Assembly: GCF_900215505.1 (NCBI RefSeq)
Contig: NZ_LT907844.1
Span: 2,390,501 to 2,454,500, forward strand
Length of the DNA: 64,000 nt
Direction of reading: 5' to 3'
Source of the DNA: Cohaesibacter sp. ES.047
GTDB lineage: Bacteria > Pseudomonadota > Alphaproteobacteria > Rhizobiales > Cohaesibacteraceae
Shown here: positions 36,313 to 44,800 of the stretch, piece after piece
How positions within the stretch are numbered: the stretch's first letter is position 1
Layout of the letters: each line of letters opens with the position of its first letter
Notes under the pieces: generated by a model
Database searches by the model: none
Told to the model about the DNA's origin: nothing
The model's input: the letters and a program-made list of their open reading frames with translations, nothing else
Made by a program: the position numbers and the translations under genes

Positions 36313-37038
36313 TCAGGGAACTCGTGTGATGCTGATAACCTTGGCGAGGATCCTCACTTCCTCGTCTGTGCCTTGCTCCAACCGATTTTGAATCCGGAGT
36401 GGTTCCTGAAAATCCGGGTGCGTGCTTTCGGGCCAGAGTTCGAAGTCGCCATTCTTTCGCACACGTTTGGCTGTTGTCTCGATCATCGCGCCCTGGAACT
36501 TTGAGCGCTGGACAATGACGAGCTCGCCATCTTTGACATCCCAGGCGCCACCATTGATCAACTCGACGCAATGGAGTGTCGAACCATCAGGCGCGATCTT
36601 GTTCAGGCTCTCTCCGCGAACAACGAGCGCAAACTGATGGTCTGAAGGATAGCGGTCATTCGACACAGTCGGCGCATACTGAGGCGGCTCGTCCAGGTCC
36701 TGTGCCAGATCGTCGTGTTCTCGCCATAAGCCAGCGGCCACTTCGCCTCTTATGGGGATCCGCCCAAGTCTCTGTGTTGACGGTGACACATTGCCCGTCT
36801 GTTCAGGCAACTGATCGGTGGCGTTCGGCTGACCCTTACCCTCCAAGAGCCATTCCGACGACGTTTCGAGCGCTTGTGCTATCAATTTCAAATTGATGGC
36901 GCTCGGCGTATTCGATTGTCCCCTTAGGACGTTCCTGATCAGTTCTCGAGATTTGCCTACGCGAGCACCTGCGCTGGACGGGTTAAGCCCCAGCTCTGCC
37001 ATGCGGTTTTGAATACGGTCTGCTAATGAGTCGGTCAT
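36313..37038 (-). CDS. prophage CI-type repressor, S24 (LexA-like) family
   Basis: The 241-residue protein has an N-terminal XRE helix-turn-helix (about 5-62, SSAGARVGKSRELIRNVLRG) and a C-terminal S24 domain with the cleavage-region motif IPIRGEVAAGLW. It has the nucleophile Ser in VVRGESLNKI and the Lys in the TTAKRVRK segment, so RecA-stimulated self-cleavage is plausible. It is divergent from a Cro-like gene across a twin operator. Starts at 37047 or 37062 (TTG) are possible. Confidence 0.88.
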   Translation of the reverse strand: MTDSLADRIQNRMAELGLNPSSAGARVGKSRELIRNVLRGQSNTPSAINLKLIAQALETSSEWLLEGKGQPNATDQLPEQTGNVSPSTQRLGRIPIRGEVAAGLWREHDDLAQDLDEPPQYAPTVSNDRYPSDHQFALVVRGESLNKIAPDGSTLHCVELINGGAWDVKDGELVIVQRSKFQGAMIETTAKRVRKNGDFELWPESTHPDFQEPLRIQNRLEQGTDEEVRILAKVISITRVP

Positions 37039-37076
37039 ATGGGGCATTTTACCCGAAATCAATAAAGATTTGATTA

Positions 37077-37123
37077 GGGTGAAATTACCCTTGACAGATT
37101 TGCTTTAAAGGGTGAAATTACCC
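37077..37123. promoter_or_regulatory. twin operator between the repressor and Cro-like genes
   Basis: Two identical 14-bp sites GGGTGAAATTACCC (37077-37090 and 37110-37123) are spaced 33 bp start to start. TTGACA (37091-37096) sits between them as a -35 for the rightward gene, so the second site would cover its -10. This is the expected layout for a lysogeny switch. Confidence 0.8.
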
Positions 37124-37128
37124 ATACG

Positions 37129-37392
37129 ATGACACTCCATGACAAGCTTTTGCGGGTCGCTAACAGCTATTCTGAAATTGTTTCGAGACGTCTTTCCGCT
37201 GTCTCCCGTCAGTTTTTCAATGACGGCCAGAAGCTGCTTGCGATTGAACACGGCGCAACACTCACCTGCATTCGCTATGAACAGGCAATGCGAGACTTTG
37301 CCTTGAATTGGCCTGAGGGCAGTGAATGGCCCTCTGATGTCGACTGGCCGTCTGATGTGCCTCGGCAGTCAGTGGCTAAAGAGCCGGCGTAG
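37129..37392 (+). CDS. small prophage early regulator (Cro position)
   Basis: The 87-residue protein is helical in its first 60 residues (SRRLSAVSRQFFNDGQKLLA followed by IRYEQAMRDFALNWPEG). It then has a short WPSDV-WPSDV repeat. It resembles the small putative DNA-binding proteins found at the Cro position in Rhizobiales prophages. It begins 6 bp after the second operator and is divergent from the repressor gene. DNA binding is inferred. Confidence 0.65.
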   Translation: MTLHDKLLRVANSYSEIVSRRLSAVSRQFFNDGQKLLAIEHGATLTCIRYEQAMRDFALNWPEGSEWPSDVDWPSDVPRQSVAKEPA

Positions 37393-37630
37393 TCATCAAA
37401 CAGTTTGGGTGCGGTTCCTATTCCTTTCTTCCGCGCTATGCCCGGTGGGTTGGATGGGCTTTTCGCTGATCCTCTCTCCCAACCACCGGGCACCCTATTT
37501 GGGCATGTCGGTTTTACGAGTTTCCGGCAGCTCCCCAACTCTCAGGCCCAACGGCCTGAGCTTTTTATCCCACGGCATGCAAGGGCCTGTCATCGGCTGA
37601 TGCATGCTGCAAGACAACGGTAGGGCCGCC
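37393..37630. other. 238-bp spacer in the prophage early region
   Basis: I see no gene or clear signal here, other than the GGTAGGG ribosome-binding site of the next gene. Confidence 0.35.
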
Positions 37631-38488
37631 ATGACCGCGATTGTCAATTCGAACGGAACCGAGAGGCTGATATCAGCCGAGGATGTTGAAGAGATCTCGC
37701 TCAAGACCGGGCAACTGATCAAGCTGTGCCGGCACGGGCAGCATCGAGGGCGCGCGGCGATGGCCTCTGTCGCGCGGGTCTCGGCAACGCACCTCAAGCG
37801 CTATGAGGATACGGATGATCCGTTGATCATCCCGCTTGATGTCGGGGCCGAGTTCGAGGTGCTTCTCGACTATCCGTCCTTTGCCGCCTGGCTGGCCGAA
37901 CTTTCCGGATATGACCTTGTGAAGCGCAACGCGGGGCGGGGCAAGAGCCTGCTCGCATTGATGCAGGGCAGCGTGAAGGAAGCCGCCGAGGCGCATGAGG
38001 CCATACTTGAAGCTGAAGCAGACGGCATCAAGACACTGGACGAGTGGCGCGCGATCAAGAAAGAGGCTGCTGCCGGTTACGAGGCCACGGGATCGGATCT
38101 TGTGGTCAGGTCCAGCCATTGCGCGCATCAGGTGGATTTCAGGCGAGCGGGGCTTCCACTTGGGTGCAACATCGTCTCAAACCCGCCCTTTGGCATCGCT
38201 GAAGACTGGCTGAAGATTTCACTCGGCATGGCCATTGGCAAAGTGGCTTTGCTTCTGCCTCTCACATGGTTGAGCGGTATGAAACGCAGTCTTTTTCTCG
38301 AAGAAACGCCGCTTGTACGGGTTCATGTCCTCACCCCGCGCCCTTCGATGCGCCCCGGCGCGGTGATCCTCGCCAATAAAAAGCCGGGTGGTGGCACTAA
38401 GGATTTCGCTTGGTTCGTCTGGGAGCGTGGCATGTCTTTTTCGCCCGAGGTGCGGTTTTTACGGCGGGAGGGTCACTCCAATGATTGA
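37631..38488 (+). CDS. prophage regulator - DNA methyltransferase chimera
   Basis: The protein has 285 residues. Residues 1 to about 95 match a phage early regulator family (LISAEDVEEISLKTGQLIKL, ATHLKRYEDTDDPLIIPLDV). After a helical stretch, residues from about 155 match the second half of an N-6 adenine-type methyltransferase: the motif II-like TGSDLVV region, catalytic NPPF in NIVSNPPFGIAEDWL, and the GKVALLLPLTWLSGMKRS segment. The SAM-binding motif I half is missing, so methyltransferase activity is unlikely. The ATG at 37631 follows GGTAGGG. Confidence 0.7.
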   Translation: MTAIVNSNGTERLISAEDVEEISLKTGQLIKLCRHGQHRGRAAMASVARVSATHLKRYEDTDDPLIIPLDVGAEFEVLLDYPSFAAWLAELSGYDLVKRNAGRGKSLLALMQGSVKEAAEAHEAILEAEADGIKTLDEWRAIKKEAAAGYEATGSDLVVRSSHCAHQVDFRRAGLPLGCNIVSNPPFGIAEDWLKISLGMAIGKVALLLPLTWLSGMKRSLFLEETPLVRVHVLTPRPSMRPGAVILANKKPGGGTKDFAWFVWERGMSFSPEVRFLRREGHSND

Positions 38489-38666
38489 CATTCTGAGCGA
38501 GCTGAACAGCACGGCAGATGCGATTGAGAAGAAAGAAGGCGCTGCAACTTATGTTGGCGATCTGCTTCAGCGCGCCGCACGGGAAATCAACGCACATCGC
38601 GCACGACAGGCCGAGATGGAAGAGACCATTCGGCGATTGAGAGACAAGATCGGGGAGGGGGAATGA
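38481..38666 (+). CDS. small coiled-coil phage-type protein
   Basis: The 61-residue protein is almost entirely helical and charged (EINAHRARQAEMEETIRRLR), with no named family. The ATG overlaps the end of the preceding gene by 8 bp, and GGGAGGG lies about 8 bases upstream, so the two are coupled. It ends just before the convergent pentapeptide gene. Confidence 0.6.
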   Translation: MIDILSELNSTADAIEKKEGAATYVGDLLQRAAREINAHRARQAEMEETIRRLRDKIGEGE

Positions 38667-38668
38667 TG

Positions 38669-39928
38669 TCAGTCTTCGTTGTCGTCGATGGGTTTGAAGG
38701 TGAAGTACTCAATAAGACCTTTAAGAGGGTCTTTCATAGTCATGACGTCAGAAGGACGATGTTCTGCAGGCCATTCTTCTTCTTGCCAGATTGGAAGAGA
38801 GAGCATTGTGCCTGTGAGGTTTGCTCCCGTGAGGTCGGCCTTTTGGAGGTTTGCTTCCGTAAGGTCGGCCTCTTTGAGGTTTGCTTTAATGAGGCTGGCC
38901 TCTTGGAGGTTTGCTCCACTGAGGTCGGCCTCTTTGAGGTTTGCTTTAATGAGGCAGGCCTCTTGGAGGTTTGTTTCCCAGAGGTCGGCCTCTTGGAGGT
39001 TTGCTCCACTGAGGTCGGCCTCTTTGAGGTTTGCTTCCTCGAGGTTGGCCTCTTTGAGGTTTGCTTTAATGAGGCAGGCCTCTTGGAGGTTTGCTTCCCT
39101 GAGTTCGGCCACTTGGAGGTTTGCTTTCCTGAGGTTGGCGTTCTGAAGCCTGATGATTCTCGAATGGCCCGGAAATTCGCACAGATTGACCCCTTGCAAA
39201 TCTAGTTTCCAAATGCGTTCTTCTTCTTGCTTCAGGTTCTTGTCTGTTCTCAAATCAGACAAAGCGCGCAAGGTAGAGGTAACATCGCTTTTGCAGGCGG
39301 GCAATTCGAGCTCTTTTTGCTTCGCATCTGCTTCCGTATCGGCATCGGCATCGGCATCGGCATCGGGTTTGGTCCGATCCATATCAGCCTGATCCCTGTC
39401 CTGCTGGCCTACATCACGCATGAAGCTGCAGAGAAGGTCTTGCACCTTAAAATAGTGACCTGTCGGGTCAGCTATGGCGAGTTCTCTGAGGGCAAAGATG
39501 CCTGCCTCCCGAACGGGCAGCTTATCGTCGCCCAGCATCGCAGCCGCTTTGGCGAAGCGATCAGCATATTGGCCTTGTCGATTGACTTTGGTTTGTTCCA
39601 GAGCGTTGGCTGTGTTGCTATTTGCGATCTTGGTCTGTTCGACAGCATTTGCAGCATTGCGATTGGCGATTGCGGTTTGTCTATGCGCAAGGACCGAGCG
39701 CCAGATAGCCAGAGGCAGGCCAATGGCGCCAAGCAAGAGCAGGCCAAGATTGCGGGCGATCGCGCTGAAGATCTCCCAATCGCTCTTTTCGGTGCTGGCG
39801 ACGTCTATGAAGATCAACCAAAGGCTACCGATAGTGAAGCAAAGCACAATCAGACCAAAGTAAATCGAATGGTCCTTCAGCCAGTGACCGGCTGGGGTCA
39901 AATACGAGATGATTTCCTTGTCGTTCAT
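38669..39928 (-). CDS. membrane-anchored pentapeptide-repeat protein
   Basis: The protein has 419 residues. Two transmembrane helices lie at about 23-42 and 60-82. A helical linker holds Ala/Asn/Gln-rich repeats (TAIANRNAANAVEQTKIANS), then an acidic DADADADADTEADA run (about 189-203). From about 265 to 385 there are some 20 pentapeptide repeats of A(N/D)Lxx type forming a right-handed beta-helix. Similar membrane pentapeptide proteins occur in defence or cargo loci, but no function is established. It is the largest cargo gene of the prophage remnant. Confidence 0.85.
   Translation of the reverse strand: MNDKEIISYLTPAGHWLKDHSIYFGLIVLCFTIGSLWLIFIDVASTEKSDWEIFSAIARNLGLLLLGAIGLPLAIWRSVLAHRQTAIANRNAANAVEQTKIANSNTANALEQTKVNRQGQYADRFAKAAAMLGDDKLPVREAGIFALRELAIADPTGHYFKVQDLLCSFMRDVGQQDRDQADMDRTKPDADADADADTEADAKQKELELPACKSDVTSTLRALSDLRTDKNLKQEEERIWKLDLQGVNLCEFPGHSRIIRLQNANLRKANLQVAELREANLQEACLIKANLKEANLEEANLKEADLSGANLQEADLWETNLQEACLIKANLKEADLSGANLQEASLIKANLKEADLTEANLQKADLTGANLTGTMLSLPIWQEEEWPAEHRPSDVMTMKDPLKGLIEYFTFKPIDDNED
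39338..39367. repeat. ATCGGC hexamer tandem repeat, five units
   Basis: Five consecutive 6-bp units encode the Asp-Ala run of the pentapeptide protein on the minus strand. Changes in copy number would alter the linker by two residues per unit without shifting the frame. Confidence 0.85.
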
Positions 39929-40292
39929 AATCGCGGCCTTGCCTATCGTTGCTTGAGATCAGCAAACGACAACCTGCCGCAAAAAGCAACTTCTGGCCTA
40001 TGGCTGTCCAGCGAATATGGGAGGGCGGCGTGAAAGAAACACAAGGTGTGAGAGAGCCTGCCAATCAGAGGAGACTATGCTTCAGACATAATCAGGAAAT
40101 GAGCCCGGAGGCCGGTAACGGTCGCCCGGGTTTTTTCTTGCCCGCAGCAATGAGCAGACCGTGGTCTGATGCAATGTCGCCCTGCCCAGCAACAGATAGG
40201 TGACGCGGTCTGTTCTTTCCTGCGGCTGAAAAGTCAAAATTATAGGAACAATGTTGATTAGAAGATTGAGAAGATCTCAGATCTTGGTCCAA

Positions 40293-41033
40293 TCACATGC
40301 TAAATAGATTGGAGCGTGGGTCTTCTGGCATTTTTGACCAAAAAATATTCAAATCAGAAGAGGCTGATTTATTGTCCAGCGTCTTGTGTATTTGGGCAAT
40401 TCTACTTTTTTCTTGAGGAATCCGAGGTTTGTTCGTAATCGGATCAATTGGTTGAGTCTTGAACGGGAACTTTAAGATCAACATTGAAGTTTCGAGATCA
40501 GCATTTATCGGAACCTGCACCATTGTTGAGATCCCTGATTGCAGAGTTTTATCTGCCTCGACAACAATATGAGCGCTTCTTTTTTCTGGAAACTGTCCCG
40601 TCAAAATCTCGATAGTGAGCTTGGACGTCTCTACTCGACCCACTTCCTTAAACTCGTCTGGATGCTCTGCATCTAAAGATTTGTATTCAAAAAGAGATAG
40701 CTCAGCTTGAAGAGGGAAATAGGCAATTGGATAACCTGTGTTGTTTTTCAATTTCAGGTTGCCACTAATTAATAGTAATTTGGGGGCGCCTTCTTTGGTC
40801 TCTGAAGAACGCACGAATTTTGCGTCGAAAGATATTTCATCAACATCAAGACCTGTCCGAAAAGCTGCCTTTCGGGCATATTCTTCGTCTTTGGCTTGCG
40901 GGAAGATTGTCTTGTCCCATTGAAACCAAGTCCAGAATCCTGCAGCAAGAAGTGCAATAATTTTAGCATAGTTCAGAATTGAAGCGGACCTACGCTCTTG
41001 ATCTTCAAAGCTTATTCCGTTGGTGTTTGTCAT
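40293..41033 (-). CDS. membrane-anchored protein of unknown function
   Basis: The 246-residue protein has one transmembrane helix at about 20-40 and a C-terminal domain rich in beta strands (KLLLISGNLKLKNNTGYPIA, TSMLILKFPFK). Base composition is more AT-rich than the core genome, which suggests transfer. No family is recognised. It lies on the same strand as, and about 365 bp upstream of, the pentapeptide gene, so the two could be one cargo unit. Alternative starts exist at 41042 and 41063. Confidence 0.65.
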   Translation of the reverse strand: MTNTNGISFEDQERRSASILNYAKIIALLAAGFWTWFQWDKTIFPQAKDEEYARKAAFRTGLDVDEISFDAKFVRSSETKEGAPKLLLISGNLKLKNNTGYPIAYFPLQAELSLFEYKSLDAEHPDEFKEVGRVETSKLTIEILTGQFPEKRSAHIVVEADKTLQSGISTMVQVPINADLETSMLILKFPFKTQPIDPITNKPRIPQEKSRIAQIHKTLDNKSASSDLNIFWSKMPEDPRSNLFSM

Positions 41034-41257
41034 CTGCCACATGCATTCTGTTAGGAATATCAAAGAAGGGATTGGTTTGTTTGTTGTGTGTATTCCAATA
41101 AGCTACACAACTTAAGTGTGAAAGTTAAGGCGTAACAACCAATTCTTATTAATGATTATCACCGGCAGTCTTATCTCACTTACAGCGTGAGGGTTGGCTG
41201 GGGGATAAGGGGTCATGTCTTCACCCAAAGCGGTGAGGGCATTGCGGATCGCGCCGG

Positions 41258-41400
41258 TGACGCCATCGCCGGCCTTTGCATGTGCCCGGGCGGGCCTACG
41301 TTCATCGCTGGCACATCGATGCGATGTCTGACCAACTGAGTGCGGTTGCAGACGGCCAGATCAACGGACTGCCCACTGGAACTCTGAAGCCCTGACCGTC
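41258..41400 (+). pseudogene. possible scar of a phage terminase large-subunit gene
   Basis: A short plus-strand frame ending at about 41400 reads VHRWHIDAMSDQLSAVADGQ and then INGLPTGTLKP. This resembles the start of large-terminase proteins (WHxDxxxxxLxAVxxGxI, then the xxPPGTxKS Walker motif) with a small deletion and a stop. It would be consistent with a deleted prophage structural region. The stretch is short. Confidence 0.3.
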
Positions 41401-41424
41401 GGTGTGTTCTGGCCCACAGCCTAG

Positions 41425-41466
41425 ACGCCCGCACCTGCTCCTCCCGGCGTGGGCGTTTCTTTTTCT
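41425..41466 (+). terminator. strong intrinsic terminator in the prophage remnant
   Basis: Arms ACGCCCGCACC (41425-41435) and GGCGTGGGCGT (41446-41456) pair with one mismatch and are followed by TTCTTTTTC. Confidence 0.7.
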
Positions 41467-41556
41467 TGCGAGGGTGATGATGCTCAAGCTCAGATGGTCA
41501 GACGCGTCGGATGCTGAAGACGCCGTCTAGGTCAACAGGTAAGGATGACGGACAAA

Positions 41557-42108
41557 CTATAGCTCGTGATCTCCTAGATCGGCTACAAACTGACGCCCCG
41601 CCTGAGTAATTTGCACAAAGATCGGCGTAGTATCTACGCCACCCGTGCTAATGCTCATCCCTTGTCGCTGCACGATCTCTAAAAAGCCAGATTCAATGGA
41701 TCTTTTAATAAGAATGGTTAGGTACAGCATCCATGGCATAGCTGCTCCTGCTTCAGCAGCACTTAATTCAAATAAGATATCCATTTCAGCCTGAGAGTAT
41801 TTGTCATGCAGGAATCGCAAGTTGGATTTGTATATGCGCAGGGCTTTTCTATCGATTTTTCCTTGATGCGTCATCCGGTGACAATTGGGGCAGAGAGCAA
41901 TGAGGTTTTCATAAGCGTCTTTTCCTCCTTGCTCCACAAAAACGATATGGTGAACATCGACATCGATGTGGCGACAGGTAGGGATGGCACACCTATGCCC
42001 TGCTTCCACAAGGACGCGCCGACGTATATCAGCGCGTATTGCGGACCTAGAACTGCTCAATTTCTGCCTCCTGAATTTATCGCATCGGAGAATGATAGCT
42101 GATTCCAT
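41557..42108 (-). CDS. HNH endonuclease-domain protein
   Basis: The 183-residue protein has the HNH core at about 32-85: CAIPTCRH, then VDVHHIVFVEQGGKDAYENL, then CPNCHRMTH, so both zinc-binding Cys pairs and the catalytic His are present. The C-terminal 80 residues look like a winged-helix or helical domain. HNH proteins of this size occur as homing, restriction or phage nucleases. It lies at the end of the island, and no methylase partner is next to it. Confidence 0.8.
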   Translation of the reverse strand: MESAIILRCDKFRRQKLSSSRSAIRADIRRRVLVEAGHRCAIPTCRHIDVDVHHIVFVEQGGKDAYENLIALCPNCHRMTHQGKIDRKALRIYKSNLRFLHDKYSQAEMDILFELSAAEAGAAMPWMLYLTILIKRSIESGFLEIVQRQGMSISTGGVDTTPIFVQITQAGRQFVADLGDHEL

Positions 42109-42142
42109 ATTTTGGCGCTTCGGAAATGCAGGGTGTTTTACG

Positions 42143-42240
42143 CTAGCCTATATAGGTTTCGTCGGCAGCGATGGTTTTGCCTTCACCGCCGAGAGGAATA
42201 GACGACTTATTGTACATCGTCGTGGCCGTGCAGAGCAGGG
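42143..42240 (-). pseudogene. IS1595-family (ISXO2-like) transposase fragment
   Basis: On the minus strand a frame reads SIPLGGEGKTIAADETYIG and then stops. GGEGK followed by xADETYxG is the start of the ISXO2-type DDE domain. Only about 20-30 residues remain, so this is a small remnant at the island edge. Confidence 0.5.
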
Positions 42241-42553
42241 AGAGATATCTTGAAGGATTTAAGGAACGCCTCAGCAGGTTGACCGTGAGCGGCTCGGAGG
42301 GCGCCGAACTGACCAGAGAAGACATGACAATGTGATGCGTGATATCCGCAAAATGCTTGTATAAGTTTACGACGCTCGGAACAGACCGTGTTCAGACTGT
42401 GCCGTATTTGTGCCGTGACTTACGACACACGTACAGTTTGTTCTTTCATCGTTCTGAAAAATGCAAACAGACGGCCAACTTGAGACTTTAAGCGACACCC
42501 TGACAGAAGCGCAGGTTTTCCAGCCTTTTAGGACAAATTTGGGAAGAGAAGAA
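42241..42553. other. 313-bp spacer before tRNA-Thr
   Basis: No gene is seen. It forms the right edge of the accessory island. Confidence 0.4.
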
Positions 42554-42628
<75 letters not shown>

Positions 42629-42977
42629 GTTCCATTATTTGCTGCGGGTGATTGTCACCCGGTGCGGGCGGTTTTTTGCACACGGGCTCTGATTATGCAA
42701 GCGCGTTTTTGAAAAATGTCGGGAAATTTGTGAATTTGATGACAGCTGTGAACATCGCACGGGGCAGGGGCTCAGTCAGGCAACATCGGTTGATTGGCAT
42801 CTCACGTAAACCATGGCCGCAGAAATGAGCGGTCCAAACATCAAAAGGCCGCAATCTGGCCTTTCCTGTACGGGGCAGATGGTATAGAAGCAATCAAAGT
42901 TTTAACCCTAGCAAATGCTTGCCGAGAAAGCCTGTCTGAGGCGGTTGACCGGCTGGCACAAGCGGCAAGAGTGCCCG
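42629..42977. other. 349-bp intergenic region between tRNA-Thr and the murA cluster
   Basis: It should hold the divergent promoters of the tRNA and the murA cluster. I see no other supported feature. Confidence 0.4.
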
Positions 42978-43187
42978 ATGTCCGAAGTAGATCGACAGAA
43001 CAGCAAAAACAAGGCCAGTGATGCGGATGCACGCAAGGCCCGGCTTTCTGATGCCCTGAGAAACAATCTCAGGCGGCGCAAGGCACAGGTGCGCGGGCGC
43101 AAGGCGCAAGGCGCAGAGGGTGATGACGCGGCTGTCGCAGATGCCAAGGGCGCAAGCGACCAACCGCAGGAACAACAACAATCCTGA
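42978..43187 (+). CDS. small basic protein upstream of murA
   Basis: The 69-residue hydrophilic protein has a basic core (RLSDALRNNLRRRKAQVRGR) followed by an acidic Gln-rich tail. Short proteins with a similar ALRxNLxRRKAQxRGR core lie just before murA in other Rhizobiales. Function unknown. The ATG at 42978 was chosen because the upstream in-frame Met at 42915 gives a non-conserved extension. Confidence 0.6.
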   Translation: MSEVDRQNSKNKASDADARKARLSDALRNNLRRRKAQVRGRKAQGAEGDDAAVADAKGASDQPQEQQQS

Positions 43188-43330
43188 CTCTGATCACCTG
43201 ACGATCGTCTCCTGCAGTCTAGGATTGCCGATTGCAAGAGAGCTGGTTGTTGCGGGCCGGATCAGAAGCAGAATGAGAACATTGAGCGAAGGGCCGCGAT
43301 AAAGGCGCCCTGACGAGGAAAGAGTTTGAT

Positions 43331-44620
43331 ATGGACGCAATTCGCATAGTTGGTGGTGCACGGCTGAACGGCGTGATTCCCATTTCCGGGGCCAAGAACG
43401 CCGCCCTGCCGTTGATGATCGCGTCTCTTCTCACCGATGAAGCGCTGATCCTTGAGAATCTGCCACGCCTGCGAGATGTCCAATTGCTTCAGCAAATCCT
43501 ATCCAATCATGGCGTCAGCTACATGATCGAGGGCAAGCGCCCCGGTCAGGACTCGATGGCCGGTCAGGTCGTTCATCTTCAGGCCAAGGAAATCATCGAC
43601 ACCCGCGCACCCTACGATCTCGTCTCGAAGATGCGGGCAAGCTTTTGGGTTATCGGGCCTCTCTTGGCCCGGATGGGACAATGCGAGGTTTCGCTGCCCG
43701 GCGGCTGCGCCATTGGCACGCGCCCGGTTGATTTCTTCATTGACGGTCTGTCCGCCATGGGTGCGGAAATCGAGATCGAAAATGGCTATGCCGTCGCCAA
43801 GGCTCCCGATGGTCTCAAGGGGGGCGAATTCACCTTCCCTGGTGTTTCTGTCGGCGCAACTCACGTTCTAATGATGGCCGCGACCCTTGCCAGAGGCACG
43901 ATGGTTCTGAAAAATGCGGCCCGCGAGCCCGAAGTGGTTGACCTCGCAGACTGCCTCATCTCCATGGGCGCCATGATCTCCGGCGCAGGCACCGACACCA
44001 TCACCATCGAGGGTGTCGAAAAACTGCATGGCGCCCGGCATTCCGTGCTGCCAGATCGCATCGAGACCGGCACCTATGCCATGGCCGTTGCCATGACCGG
44101 TGGCGACGTGCTGCTCAAGGGCGCGCGCGCTGACCTTCTGCAGGCCGCTCTGGATACGCTGGAGCAGACAGGCACCAGCATCGAGACGACAAACGATGGC
44201 ATTCGCGTCTCTCGCAATGGAGCACCGCTCAAGGCGGTCAGCGTGTCGACCGATCCGTTCCCCGGCTTTCCGACCGATCTGCAGGCCCAGTTCATGGCGC
44301 TGATGACCATGGCGGAGGGCACCTCCACCATCACCGAGACCATCTTCGAGAACCGGTTCATGCACGTACAGGAGCTGGCCCGTCTTGGTGCCAAGATCTC
44401 GCTTGATGGCCAGAAGGCGCATGTCACCGGCGTTGAAAAGCTCACGGGGGCTCAAGTCATGGCGACAGATCTTCGCGCATCTGTGTCGCTCGTCATTGCC
44501 GGTCTGGTGGCCGAAGGAGAAACCAAGGTCAACCGGGTCTATCACCTTGACCGCGGTTTCGAGCGCCTTGAGGACAAGCTTGCTGCATGTGGAGCCACCG
44601 TGGAGCGCATTTCCGCCTGA
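43331..44620 (+). CDS. murA: UDP-N-acetylglucosamine 1-carboxyvinyltransferase
   Basis: The 429-residue EPSP-synthase-fold enzyme transfers enolpyruvyl from PEP to UDP-GlcNAc, the first committed step of peptidoglycan synthesis. Lys22 and Asn23 (GAKNAALP) and the fosfomycin-target Cys126 ([12 protein letters not shown]) are present. The C-terminus ([19 protein letters not shown]) is complete. It heads the conserved block leading to hisD, infA, maf and yacG. Confidence 0.97.
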   Translation: MDAIRIVGGARLNGVIPISGAKNAALPLMIASLLTDEALILENLPRLRDVQLLQQILSNHGVSYMIEGKRPGQDSMAGQVVHLQAKEIIDTRAPYDLVSKMRASFWVIGPLLARMGQCEVSLPGGCAIGTRPVDFFIDGLSAMGAEIEIENGYAVAKAPDGLKGGEFTFPGVSVGATHVLMMAATLARGTMVLKNAAREPEVVDLADCLISMGAMISGAGTDTITIEGVEKLHGARHSVLPDRIETGTYAMAVAMTGGDVLLKGARADLLQAALDTLEQTGTSIETTNDGIRVSRNGAPLKAVSVSTDPFPGFPTDLQAQFMALMTMAEGTSTITETIFENRFMHVQELARLGAKISLDGQKAHVTGVEKLTGAQVMATDLRASVSLVIAGLVAEGETKVNRVYHLDRGFERLEDKLAACGATVERISA

Positions 44621-44800
44621 CGCTGATGGCGACCCGGTTGCCTGACATCGGTGATTGACGGCTCTGGTGCGAGGAATTGGCGGGGTGTTGCCTTGTATTG
44701 CCCTTTGGCTGTCCTTATCTCTTTCAATGAGAACAAACCGGGTTGGCCAACTCTTGTGAGTTGCCAACGTGGCGAGGCCCGATCCACCAAGGAGAATGAC

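Noticed and set aside
38810-39130. Regularly spaced GAGGTTTGCT-type DNA repeats that could look like a CRISPR array
   Set aside because: The repeats are codons of the minus-strand pentapeptide repeats (units in multiples of 15 bp). There are no unique spacers of constant length and no cas genes.
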